The notes beneath the pieces were generated by a model. That model saw only the letters and a list, made by a program, of their open reading frames with translations. It was not told the DNA's origin and ran no database searches. The position numbers and the translations under genes are program-made. DNA of 64,000 nucleotides from the NCBI RefSeq assembly GCF_001428685.1, contig NZ_LMIK01000007.1:187662-251661 (forward strand), written 5' to 3'. The stretch comes from Lysobacter sp. Root76 (GTDB lineage: Bacteria; Pseudomonadota; Gammaproteobacteria; Xanthomonadales; Xanthomonadaceae). This document shows positions 1-7,515 of this stretch, piece by piece; positions within the stretch are counted from its first letter, which is position 1, and every line of letters starts with the position of its first letter.

Positions 1-308
1 CCCAGGGCCAGGTCGGTCGGCGACAGCTCGGCCTCGCGGCCGCTGCGGTAGTCCTCGCGCCCCAGCACGCGCGCGTCGACGCTGAAGCCCGCCAGCGGCG
101 TCAGGGTCGCGGCCTGCAAGCGGAACGGCGCCAGCGACGAAGGCGCGGAGGTCTGCAGCGGTTCGTTTCCGGACGCCACCGACGGCGGCAGCTGGCAACG
201 GTTGCTCGCGCCCTCGGCGGCGGCCGGCGCGGCGCCGTGCGGCGACGCGGTCCACCAGCCGATCGCGCCCACGACGGCCAGCAACACCAGCCATCCACGC
301 AGGCTCAT
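1..308 (-). CDS. Uncharacterised membrane-anchored/secreted protein, N-terminal part only
   Basis: The minus strand reads from an ATG at 308 and is still open at the window edge, so only the first 102 or so residues are present. The product begins MSLRGWLVLLAVVGAIGW, a single hydrophobic stretch that looks like an uncleaved anchor or signal peptide. A low-complexity Ala/Pro/Ser linker follows, then a region containing FSVDARVLGREDY and SPTDLALG. I do not recognise an enzymatic domain; the segment resembles conserved hypothetical proteins of gammaproteobacteria. The start overlaps the oxyR stop in an ATGA arrangement, so it is probably translationally coupled to oxyR. Confidence 0.6.
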   Translation of the reverse strand, partial: MSLRGWLVLLAVVGAIGWWTASPHGAAPAAAEGASNRCQLPPSVASGNEPLQTSAPSSLAPFRLQAATLTPLAGFSVDARVLGREDYRSGREAELSPTDLAL

Positions 309-1255
309 GCGCGTTCTCCGCGCCGGCGCGGCTTCGGCGGCGCCGGCGGTCTGGGCGGTTGCAGCAGCGCCTGCGGCAGCTTGCGCAGTTCCACCGCCAG
401 TTCGCTGAGGAAGTCCGACATCGCCGAACTGCGCCGCCACAGCATGCCGATCTGGCGGTGCGGCGCTTCGCCGTTGAAACGCAGCAGGTGGATGTCGGGC
501 GAGGGCGGCACCGGCGGCTGCACCGCCAGCATCGGCAGCAAGGTGATGCCGACGCCCGCGGCGACCATCTGGCGCAGCGTTTCCAGGCTGGTCGCGCGGA
601 AACCGTCGCGCTCGTCCGCGCCGGACAGGCGACAGACGTCGAGCGCCTGTTCGCGCAGGCAATGGCCTTCTTCGAGCAACAGCAGGTGCTGGTCGTCGAG
701 ATCGTGCAGGTCGAGCGAATCGCGCCCGGCCATCGCGTGCTGCTGCGGCACGGCCAGCAGGAAGGGTTCGTCGAACAGGGGCTCGACGTGCAACTGGTCG
801 TCGTGGATCGGCAGCGCGAGCAGGCCGGCGTCGAGGCGACCGTCGCGCAGGCGCGCCAGGATCTGATCGGTCTTTTCCTCCACCAGCAGCAGCTCCAGGC
901 GCGGGAAGCGCTTGCGCAGGCCCGGCACCACGTGCGGCAGCAGGTAGGGGCCGAGGGTCGGGAACAGGCCCAGGCGCACGGTGCCGGCTTCCGGGTCCTG
1001 GCTGCGGCGCGCGATCTCGCTCATCTGCTCGACGTCGGCGATGACCTTGCGCGCGCGATCGGCGATGTCGCGGCCGACCGGGGTCAGCATCACCCGCCGC
1101 GGCGCGCGCTCGACCAGGGACACGCCCAGCTCGTCTTCGAGCTTCTTGATCTGGGTCGACAGGGTCGGCTGGCTGACGAAGCTGGCGGCGGCGGCGCGGC
1201 CGAAGTGCTTGTGATCGGCGAGCGCGACCAGATATTTGAGATCACGGAGATTCAT
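305..1255 (-). CDS. oxyR: OxyR, LysR-type hydrogen peroxide sensor and regulator
   Basis: LysR-type regulator of 316 residues that activates peroxide-defence genes when H2O2 forms an intramolecular disulfide. The N-terminal winged helix-turn-helix (about residues 1-60, including FGRAAAASFVSQPTLSTQI) is followed by the LysR substrate-binding fold. The two redox cysteines fall at Cys199 and Cys208 in EEGHCLREQALDVC, the same numbers as in E. coli OxyR, and are followed by the family signature ATSLETLRQMVAAG. The tail after about residue 295 is Pro/Arg-rich and probably disordered. The gene is divergent from ahpC across 181 bp that contains an OxyR-like site, as in other Xanthomonadaceae. The identification is firm. 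Confidence 0.97.
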   Translation of the reverse strand: MNLRDLKYLVALADHKHFGRAAAASFVSQPTLSTQIKKLEDELGVSLVERAPRRVMLTPVGRDIADRARKVIADVEQMSEIARRSQDPEAGTVRLGLFPTLGPYLLPHVVPGLRKRFPRLELLLVEEKTDQILARLRDGRLDAGLLALPIHDDQLHVEPLFDEPFLLAVPQQHAMAGRDSLDLHDLDDQHLLLLEEGHCLREQALDVCRLSGADERDGFRATSLETLRQMVAAGVGITLLPMLAVQPPVPPSPDIHLLRFNGEAPHRQIGMLWRRSSAMSDFLSELAVELRKLPQALLQPPRPPAPPKPRRRGERA

Positions 1256-1293
1256 GGCGCGACACCGGGCTTAAAGGTTCAGAACGAATGTTC

Positions 1294-1330
1294 ATTGAGG
1301 TAGGCTATCGCCATCATAGGAACAATTCAT
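1294..1330 (+). promoter_or_regulatory. OxyR binding site between oxyR and ahpC
   Basis: Four tetranucleotides lie at the OxyR spacing: ATTG (1294), CTAT (1305), ATAG (1316) and TCAT (1327), each separated by 7 nt. The consensus is ATAG-N7-CTAT-N7-ATAG-N7-CTAT. The two inner boxes match perfectly, the first outer box differs at one base and the last at two. Its place between divergent oxyR and ahpC supports control of both. This is a motif match only. Confidence 0.65.
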
Positions 1331-1436
1331 TTCTGTAATCAAATGCTGTCCTGCAACATAGCGTCATCGGATGCGGTCCGCGGCATCCAACCCCCTTTGC
1401 TACCCCTTCCCATCCGTTAATCAAGGAGTTGTCCGC

Positions 1437-1976
1437 ATGCTTTCCATCGGCGAAAAGTTCCCGAAATTCAAGGTCAAGGCCACCGTCGGCATCGAGAGCC
1501 TCGACAGCGCCTTTGCCGACATCGACAACGACACCTACAAGGGCAAGTGGCTGCTGGTGTTCTTCTATCCGAAGGACTTCACCTTCGTCTGCCCGACCGA
1601 GATCAAGGGCTTCGGCGACCTGAATCAGCAGTTCCTGGACCGTGATTGCCAGGTGCTGGCCGCTTCCACCGACAGCGAGTTCGTGCACCTGGCGTGGCGC
1701 AAGGACCACAAGGACCTGCGCGACCTGCCGTTCCCCATGCTGGCCGACATCAAGAAGGACCTGACCTCGGCGCTGGGCATCCTCAGCGAAGACGGCGTGG
1801 CCCAGCGCGCGACCTTCCTGGTCGATCCGGAAGGCATCATCCGCTTCGTCTACGTCACCGACGGTTCGGTCGGCCGCAACCCGCAGGAAGTCCTGCGCGT
1901 GCTCGACGCGCTGCAGACCGACGAACTGTGCCCCTGCAACTGGAACTCGGGCGACAACACGCTGAAGGTCGCCTGA
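1437..1976 (+). CDS. ahpC: AhpC, alkyl hydroperoxide reductase peroxiredoxin
   Basis: A 179-residue 2-Cys peroxiredoxin that reduces H2O2, organic peroxides and peroxynitrite. The peroxidatic cysteine is Cys52 in FTFVCPTE. The C-terminal pair Cys165/Cys167 in ELCPCNW matches the three-cysteine AhpC type that is reduced by AhpD rather than AhpF, which fits the ahpD gene next door. I chose ATG 1437 because AAGGAG lies at 1423-1428 and the protein then starts at the family's usual MLSIGEKFP; the open frame extends upstream but without family similarity. The OxyR-like site lies about 110 bp upstream, so peroxide induction is expected. No ahpF is seen. Confidence 0.96.
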   Translation: MLSIGEKFPKFKVKATVGIESLDSAFADIDNDTYKGKWLLVFFYPKDFTFVCPTEIKGFGDLNQQFLDRDCQVLAASTDSEFVHLAWRKDHKDLRDLPFPMLADIKKDLTSALGILSEDGVAQRATFLVDPEGIIRFVYVTDGSVGRNPQEVLRVLDALQTDELCPCNWNSGDNTLKVA

Positions 1977-2163
1977 TCCGTCAGTCGGATCGGTAAGCCA
2001 GGCCGCGGATCTCCGTGGGTCGCGGCCGGCTGCGAACCCAGCGTCTACGTCCGGTTTCACCTGCGCCGCCCGCCACGCGGTCGGCGCAGATCTTTTCAGG
2101 CACGCCCCGCACGTGGGCCGGCTTCATCCCCGGCTCTCCCCTCCCTCCCGTGCGGGATGCCCG

Positions 2164-2190
2164 CAGCCGGGGTTCGCCCCGGCTGTTTTT
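2164..2190 (+). terminator. Intrinsic terminator between ahpC and ahpD
   Basis: Stem CAGCCGGGG / CCCCGGCTG with loop TTCG, followed by TTTTT (2186-2190). It sits in the 370-bp gap between ahpC and ahpD, so it should limit read-through and give ahpC more transcript than ahpD. No other feature was seen in this gap. Confidence 0.85.
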
Positions 2191-2346
2191 ATCGCAGCGC
2201 CGCAGCGCGCAGGCCGCGTTTCGCGGCGCCACGACCGTTACGCCGCCGCAAGGCGTCCGCCAGCCGCAGGCCCCGCGCCGCACGCCAGCCAGCGCCGCCG
2301 CCGCGCAACGGTTTCCCTCGTCCATGCAGTACCCAGGAGTACCCCG

Positions 2347-2880
2347 ATGAGCCTTTCCGATCTTCGCAACTCGCTGCCCGACTACGCCAAGGACCTCAAG
2401 CTCAATCTCGACAGCGTGTTGAGCGAGCCCGGTGCGCAGGGCCTGGACGGCAAGCAGATCCGCGCCATCGCCCTGGCTTCGGCGATCGCCTCGCGCTACA
2501 AGCCGCTGGTCGCCGCGATCGAAGCCTTCGCCGCCGAGCAGCTGTCGGCCGAAGAGCTCGACGGCGCCCGCGCCGCGGCCGCGATCATGGCGATGAACAA
2601 CATCTACTACCGCGCCACCCACCTGATCCAGAACGAGGAGTACGGCCAGTTGCGCGCCGGTCTGCGCATGAACGTCATGGCCAACCCGGGCATCGACAAG
2701 ATGTCGTTCGAACTGGCGTCGCTGGCGGTGTCGGCGATCAACGGCTGCGGCGCCTGCATGGACTCGCACGAGCGCGTGCTGCGTAAGCACGAAATCAGTG
2801 CGCAAGCTGTGCAAAGTTCGTTGAAGATCAGTGCCGTGGTCCACGCCGTGGCGGTGACTCTGGAGCAGAGCGCGGCCTGA
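2347..2880 (+). CDS. ahpD: AhpD, alkylhydroperoxidase / AhpC-reducing disulfide protein
   Basis: A 177-residue CMD/AhpD-family protein that acts as thiol-disulfide adaptor, passing electrons (via lipoamide in mycobacteria) to AhpC. The CxxC and proton-relay histidine are visible in GCGACMDSHE (Cys134, Cys137, His141), with a conserved Glu in MSFELA. Start ATG 2347 gives the normal family length. It follows ahpC on the same strand but after a strong terminator, so it either has its own promoter in 2191-2346 or depends on read-through. The ahpC-ahpD pair replaces an AhpC-AhpF system here. Confidence 0.94.
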   Translation: MSLSDLRNSLPDYAKDLKLNLDSVLSEPGAQGLDGKQIRAIALASAIASRYKPLVAAIEAFAAEQLSAEELDGARAAAAIMAMNNIYYRATHLIQNEEYGQLRAGLRMNVMANPGIDKMSFELASLAVSAINGCGACMDSHERVLRKHEISAQAVQSSLKISAVVHAVAVTLEQSAA

Positions 2881-2930
2881 TCGGCGCCGGCGCGTACGGC
2901 CCCGAACGGTCGCGCGCGCGGCGGTATTCC

Positions 2931-2962
2931 CGACGGCCGGCCCTGCGCCGGCCGTCGTTTTT
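2931..2962 (+). terminator. Intrinsic terminator after ahpD
   Basis: Ten-base-pair stem CGACGGCCGG (2931-2940) with CCGGCCGTCG (2948-2957), 7-nt loop, then TTTTT at 2958-2962. It ends the ahpD transcript before prmC. Confidence 0.9.
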
Positions 2963-3066
2963 GCGCCGGCGGATGCGGGCGGCGGCCCGCGCTCGCGTAG
3001 GATGTGCGGCTGAATTCGCCGGGCGCGGAGCGCCTGGCGCAGGGCCGCCCGGAAAGGACACCGCCG

Positions 3067-3897
3067 ATGAACCGCATCGATCTGCTGCTGCGCGAAGCCA
3101 GGACCCGTCTCGACGACGGCGCCGAGGCCGAGCTGCTGCTCGCGCATGCGCTGGGGCAGCCGCGCAGCTGGCTGTTCGCGCACGGCGACGACGTGATCGC
3201 CGAAGACCTGGCGCGCCGCTACCGCACTTTGATCGCGCGCCGCGCCGACGGCGAGCCGGTCGCGTATCTGCTGGGCCAGCGCGGCTTCTGGAGCTTCGAC
3301 CTGCGCGTCACCCCCGCGACCCTGATCCCGCGCCCGGAAACCGAATTGCTGGTCGAACTGGCCCTGGCGCGGCTGTCCGCGGGCCGGGTCGCGCGCATCG
3401 CCGACCTCGGCACCGGCAGCGGCGCGATCGCGCTGGCGCTGGCGCGCGAACGCCCGGCCGCGCGCGTGATCGCCACCGACGCCAGCGACGCGGCGCTCGG
3501 CGTGGCCGCCGACAACGCGCTGGCGCTGGCGCTGGGCAACGTCGAGTTCCGCAACGGCGACTGGTACGCGCCGCTGGAAGGCGAGCGCTACGACCTGATC
3601 GTCAGCAACCCGCCCTACATCTCCGAAGACGACGCCCACCTCGAGCAGGGCGACCTGCGCCACGAGCCGCGCACCGCCCTGGCCTCGGGCGCCGACGGCC
3701 TGGACGCGATCCGCGCGCTCGCCGCCGGCGCGCTCGCGCACCTGCAGCGCGGCGGTTGGTTGCTGATCGAGCACGGCTGGCAGCAAGGCATGGCGGTGCG
3801 CGGCCTGCTGCGCGACGCCGGCCTGGTCGAAGTGGCGACCGAGCGCGACCTCGAAGGCCGCGATCGCGTGACCCTGGGGCGCGCGCCGGCCGACTAG
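3067..3897 (+). CDS. prmC: PrmC (HemK), release factor glutamine methyltransferase
   Basis: A 276-residue SAM-dependent methyltransferase that methylates the GGQ glutamine of class I release factors (RF1 itself is encoded at 52.2 kb). The N-terminal helical domain spans about residues 1-80; the SAM motif DLGTGSG is at 113-119 and the substrate-binding NPPY at 181-184. ATG 3067 is preceded by GGAAAGGA at a suitable distance and gives the usual [12 protein letters not shown] start; upstream in-frame codons give no family-like sequence. Unlike the common prfA-prmC arrangement, prmC is not next to prfA here. Confidence 0.95.
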   Translation: MNRIDLLLREARTRLDDGAEAELLLAHALGQPRSWLFAHGDDVIAEDLARRYRTLIARRADGEPVAYLLGQRGFWSFDLRVTPATLIPRPETELLVELALARLSAGRVARIADLGTGSGAIALALARERPAARVIATDASDAALGVAADNALALALGNVEFRNGDWYAPLEGERYDLIVSNPPYISEDDAHLEQGDLRHEPRTALASGADGLDAIRALAAGALAHLQRGGWLLIEHGWQQGMAVRGLLRDAGLVEVATERDLEGRDRVTLGRAPAD

Positions 3898-4042
3898 CGG
3901 CCGCGTCCGCGTCCGCCGCATCGCATCGCGGCGATATTCCCCGTTCGTTTCGGCGCCGACGCGCCGCACGGCCGCGGTCCGCGGCTTCGCCCGCGCGCCG
4001 CGCCTCGGTAGACTCGGCGCATTCCGTCAGCGAGATTCCGCG

Positions 4043-4990
4043 ATGCGCACGCTCTATCCCGAGATCGAACCCTACGAGACCGGCACGCTCCGGGTCGACG
4101 ACCGCCACACTCTCTATTACGAACAGTGCGGCAACCCCAAGGGCAAGCCGGTGGTGCTGCTGCACGGCGGCCCCGGCGCCGGCTGCAGCCCGAAGATGCG
4201 CCGCTTCCACGACCCGGCCAAGTACCGCGTCGTCCTGTTCGACCAGCGCGGCAGCGGCCGTTCGACGCCGCACGCGGACCTGGTCGACAACGGCACCTGG
4301 GAACTGGTCGCCGACATCGAGCGCCTGCGCACGCAGTTGGGCATCGAACGCTGGCAGGTGTTCGGCGGTTCCTGGGGTTCGACCCTGGCCCTGGCCTACG
4401 CCCAGACCCACCCGCAGCGCGTGACCGAGCTGGTGCTGCGCGGCATCTTCATGCTGCGGCGCTGGGAGCTGGAATGGTTCTACCAGGAAGGCGCCTCGCG
4501 CCTGTTCCCGGATGCGTGGCAGCACTACCTGGCGGCGATCCCGCCGGTCGAACGCCACGACCTGATCAGCGCCTACCACCGTCGCCTCACCAGCGACGAC
4601 GAGTCCGTGCGCCTGGCCGCCGCGCGCGCCTGGAGCGTCTGGGAGGGCGCGACCAGCTTCCTGCACGTGGACGAGGATTTCGTCAGCGGCCACGAGGACG
4701 CCGCGTTCGCGCTGGCGTTCGCGCGCATCGAGAACCATTACTTCGTCAACGGCGGCTTCTTCGAGGTCGAGGACCAGCTGCTGCGCGACGCCCACCGCCT
4801 GGCCGGCATCCCGGGCACCATCGTCCACGGCCGCTACGACGTGGTCTGCCCGCTGCAGAACGCCTGGGACCTCAAGCAGGTCTGGCCCGCGGCCGAACTG
4901 AGCATCACCCCGGCTTCCGGCCACTCCGCCTTCGAGCCCGAGAACGTCGACGCCCTGGTGCGCGCGACCGACCGCTACGCCGTCGCCTGA
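4043..4990 (+). CDS. pip: Proline iminopeptidase (alpha/beta hydrolase, S33)
   Basis: A 315-residue cytoplasmic aminopeptidase of family S33 that removes N-terminal proline from peptides. The oxyanion-hole motif HGGPG is at 41-45, the nucleophile Ser110 lies in GGSWGS, the acid is Asp266 in HGRYD and the base His294 in SGHSAFE. Length and N-terminal LYPEIEPYETG match the bacterial monomeric proline iminopeptidase subfamily. It stands alone between prmC and a terminator. It could finish degradation of proline-rich peptides made by the secreted proteases at 28-40 kb, which is inference. Confidence 0.95.
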   Translation: MRTLYPEIEPYETGTLRVDDRHTLYYEQCGNPKGKPVVLLHGGPGAGCSPKMRRFHDPAKYRVVLFDQRGSGRSTPHADLVDNGTWELVADIERLRTQLGIERWQVFGGSWGSTLALAYAQTHPQRVTELVLRGIFMLRRWELEWFYQEGASRLFPDAWQHYLAAIPPVERHDLISAYHRRLTSDDESVRLAAARAWSVWEGATSFLHVDEDFVSGHEDAAFALAFARIENHYFVNGGFFEVEDQLLRDAHRLAGIPGTIVHGRYDVVCPLQNAWDLKQVWPAAELSITPASGHSAFEPENVDALVRATDRYAVA

Positions 4991-5016
4991 CGCGGCTGCG
5001 GCGACCGCGCCGTACG

Positions 5017-5049
5017 ACGGCCGGCAGCTCGCAGCTGCCGGCCGTTTTT
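5017..5049 (+). terminator. Intrinsic terminator after pip
   Basis: Thirteen-base-pair perfect stem ACGGCCGGCAGCT (5017-5029) with AGCTGCCGGCCGT (5033-5045), triloop CGC, then a T run to 5049. Confidence 0.92.
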
Positions 5050-5250
5050 GTTTTCGTTTCGGTATCGCCGCAAGCGCGGCTAGCGTCGCTTCGGCAGCGT
5101 GGGCACGTGGGCACGTTCTCTATGCGAAAGGCGTGTGCGGCGTGCTTGCAGGCTCCGACGTCGGCGCCGCATGCGTCCAACGTGCTGCGGCGCCGGAGTG
5201 CGGCTGCGAACTCGAACGGCCCGCCGGTGCAAACGGCCGGCGGTCCCGCC

Positions 5251-5808
5251 TCAATCCGCGCGCGAGCCGTCCGGGTTGTGCTCGATCATCCACAGCCCGG
5301 CCCAGAGCTTGAGATCGAGTTCGTAGCCTTCGGCGTGCTTGCGCATCAGCCACGCCGGGGCGTCGCTGCGCGCGACTTCGTGGACCACGATGTCCTCGCC
5401 GTCGACGCCGCCGCCGTCGCCGACCCGGCTCAGCTGGCGGGCGCGCACGAAGGCGATACGTTCGCTGCTCATGCCCGACGAGGTCGGGCCGGTCAGCAGC
5501 ACGTCGACGCGTCCGGCCTGCCAGCCGGTTTCCTCGATCAGCTCGCGGCGCGCGGCGCTTTCCAGGGTGTCGGCGGCGTGATCGTCGCCGACCAGGCCGG
5601 CCGGCATTTCGATGGTGTGTGCGTTCAAGGGCACCCGGAACTGCTCGACGAACAGCACTTTGTCTTCCGGCGTGACCGCGACGATGATCACCGCCATGCC
5701 GTTGCCGTGGGTGCGCTCGGCGTATTCCCAACGGCCGCGGCGCATCATCCGCAGCCACTGGCCGTCGTACAGGGTTTCGACTGTTTCGTTCATCGCGGCT
5801 TCGATCAT
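5251..5808 (-). CDS. NUDIX hydrolase, ADP-ribose pyrophosphatase-like
   Basis: About 185 residues if started at ATG 5808 (MIEAAMNETV), 180 if started at ATG 5793; 5808 has a GGA at suitable spacing, but neither ribosome site is strong. The core RRELIEETGW matches the REUxEExGU part of the Nudix box; the preceding acidic position of the box is Asp rather than Glu. PAGLVGDD and the sequence AERTHGNGMAVIIVAV fit the ADP-sugar pyrophosphatase branch. It is the last gene of a minus-strand run with the exonuclease and nitroreductase. Substrate is not decidable from sequence. Confidence 0.85.
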   Translation of the reverse strand: MIEAAMNETVETLYDGQWLRMMRRGRWEYAERTHGNGMAVIIVAVTPEDKVLFVEQFRVPLNAHTIEMPAGLVGDDHAADTLESAARRELIEETGWQAGRVDVLLTGPTSSGMSSERIAFVRARQLSRVGDGGGVDGEDIVVHEVARSDAPAWLMRKHAEGYELDLKLWAGLWMIEHNPDGSRAD

Positions 5809-5837
5809 GGCGCGTCCAGGCGTTCGTTCGTCCGATG

Positions 5838-6764
5838 CTACGACGGAAGCGATGACGTCGCGAAGTCCAGGCCGGCGGCTTCGTGCAGGCGGCGCCGGGT
5901 CATGGGGCCGAAGCGCAAGGATTCGCATAGGGCCAGCAGCTCCGGCGCCAGGCCGCGGCCGCGCTGGAACGCGGCGATGCCGTCGCCCAGCGGCGCGTCC
6001 AGGGCGATGGTGGTCAGGCGCCGGCACAACAGCGCCTGTTCGCGGTGTTCGCGCAGGCGCGCGGCCGCGCTGGCGGCGCCGCGCACGCGCAGGAACGGCA
6101 CTTCCTCGACCCGCGCCAGCAAGGCGTCCAGGGTGCCGAAGTGGTTCAACAGCGCGGCCGCGGTTTTTGCGCCGATGCCGGGCACACCGGGGATGTTGTC
6201 GACCGCATCGCCGGTCAGGGCCAGGTAGTCGGCGATCTGGCGCGCTTCCACGCCGTGCCGCGCCGGCACTCCGGCCGCGTTCCAGCGCTGGCCGCGGGCG
6301 TAGTCCCACTGTTCGTCGGCCTCGTCCAGCAACTGCGACAGGTCCTTGTCGGCCGAGACGATCACGCCGCGGTAGCCCTGCAGACGCATCGTCGCCAGGG
6401 CGGTGCCGATCAGGTCGTCGGCCTCGTACTCGCTGTGGGCCAGCACCGGCAGGCCGAGCGCGCGGCACAGCGACTTGCAGTGCTCGAACTGGCGCTTGAG
6501 CTCCTGCGGCGCAGGATCGCGGTTGGCCTTGTAGGCCGGGTAGATGGCGTTGCGGAAGCACGAGTCCAGGGCTTCGTCGAAGGCGATCGCGATGTGGCGC
6601 GGGCGTTCGCGTTCGATCAGTTCGGCCAGGAAGCGGGCGAAGCCGTGTACCGCGTTGGTCGGCCAGCCTTCGGCGTCCTCGAATTCGTTGGGCATCGAGT
6701 GCCAGGCGCGGAACACGTAGAGGCTGGCGTCGACCAGGTACAGCGGCGGGCGCGCGGCGCTCAT
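5838..6764 (-). CDS. 5'-3' exonuclease / flap endonuclease (Pol I N-domain-like)
   Basis: A 308-residue stand-alone 5' nuclease related to the N-terminal domain of DNA polymerase I and to ExoIX/Xni. Metal-binding acidic residues appear at YLVDAS (Asp12), AIAFDEA and EADDLIG (114-120). The helix-hairpin-helix DNA-binding motif is GDAVDNIPGVPGIGAK. Expected to remove RNA primers or flaps during replication and repair, alongside Pol I encoded elsewhere. The start codon overlaps the stop of the upstream nitroreductase gene (ATGA at 6761-6764), indicating translational coupling. Confidence 0.92.
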   Translation of the reverse strand: MSAARPPLYLVDASLYVFRAWHSMPNEFEDAEGWPTNAVHGFARFLAELIERERPRHIAIAFDEALDSCFRNAIYPAYKANRDPAPQELKRQFEHCKSLCRALGLPVLAHSEYEADDLIGTALATMRLQGYRGVIVSADKDLSQLLDEADEQWDYARGQRWNAAGVPARHGVEARQIADYLALTGDAVDNIPGVPGIGAKTAAALLNHFGTLDALLARVEEVPFLRVRGAASAAARLREHREQALLCRRLTTIALDAPLGDGIAAFQRGRGLAPELLALCESLRFGPMTRRRLHEAAGLDFATSSLPS

Positions 6765-7366
6765 GCCGGAGCCCAGGCGGACAGCAAGGCGAGCGGGTCG
6801 GGGCGTTCGCGCTCGGGCACGTCGAGCTTGGGGGTGCCGATATGGATGAAGCCGGCCACGCGCTCGTCCGCGCCCAGGCCGAACCAGTCCGCGACCTGCG
6901 GATCGTAGGCCGGCCAGCCGGTCAGCCAGACCGCGCCGAAGCCCAGCGCCTGCGCGGCCTGGAGCAGGGCGAAGCAGACGCAGCCGGCGGTGAGCAGGCG
7001 CTCCTGCTCGGGGATCTTCTCGTCCGGGCCCAGGCGCGCGACCACCACCACTATTAAAGGAGCGTGCGAAAAGCGGCCGCGGTCCTTCTCGACCGCGGCG
7101 TCGCCGGCGTCGGGGTCGCGTTCCTGGCCGCGCGCGGCCAGGCGCTCGCCGAGCGCATGGCGGGCGTCGCCGCGGATGCTGAGAAAGCGGAACGGCACGC
7201 GCTTGCCGTGGTCCGGCACCCGTACCGCCGAACGCAGCATGCGCTCCAGCTGGCGCTGGTCCGGGCCCGGTTCGGTCAGCTGCTTGGCCGGCACCGAGCG
7301 GCGAGTGTCCAGAGCCGCTAACGCTTTTTCGGTTTCAGGGAGGAAGTTGGGATCGATTCGGGACAT
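6761..7366 (-). CDS. Nitroreductase family protein (FMN-dependent)
   Basis: A 201-residue member of the nitroreductase fold, similar to small YdjA-type enzymes that use FMN and NAD(P)H. Recognisable pieces are the N-terminal LDTRRSVPAK, the HGKRVPFRFLSI segment and the C-terminal GFGAVWLTGWPAYD followed by GFIHIGTP. ATG 7366 is the first good start. It leads a three-gene minus-strand run and is divergent from the DUF1631 gene, sharing the 149-bp region 7367-7515. Physiological substrate unknown. Confidence 0.88.
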   Translation of the reverse strand: MSRIDPNFLPETEKALAALDTRRSVPAKQLTEPGPDQRQLERMLRSAVRVPDHGKRVPFRFLSIRGDARHALGERLAARGQERDPDAGDAAVEKDRGRFSHAPLIVVVVARLGPDEKIPEQERLLTAGCVCFALLQAAQALGFGAVWLTGWPAYDPQVADWFGLGADERVAGFIHIGTPKLDVPERERPDPLALLSAWAPA

Positions 7367-7515
7367 TAGTCACAAAAGCCTATTTTGTGTGTGCATTCGC
7401 TGTCGTATCTTGCCACTATGCTGTTGCCAACTGCCTAAAAACGGCAGGTTCGGTCCACACGGTCCAAAGCGTCCAAAGCACGATTCAAGCCCATCCGGGA
7501 ACAGGGGAACACGCA

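Noticed and set aside
1371..1436. Upstream extension of ahpC
   Set aside because: The extra residues do not match peroxiredoxins, and AAGGAG places the start at 1437.
7387..7515. Upstream GTG start for the DUF1631 gene
   Set aside because: No ribosome site precedes it and the added 43 residues look like translated promoter sequence; GTG 7516 has AGGGGA at good spacing.
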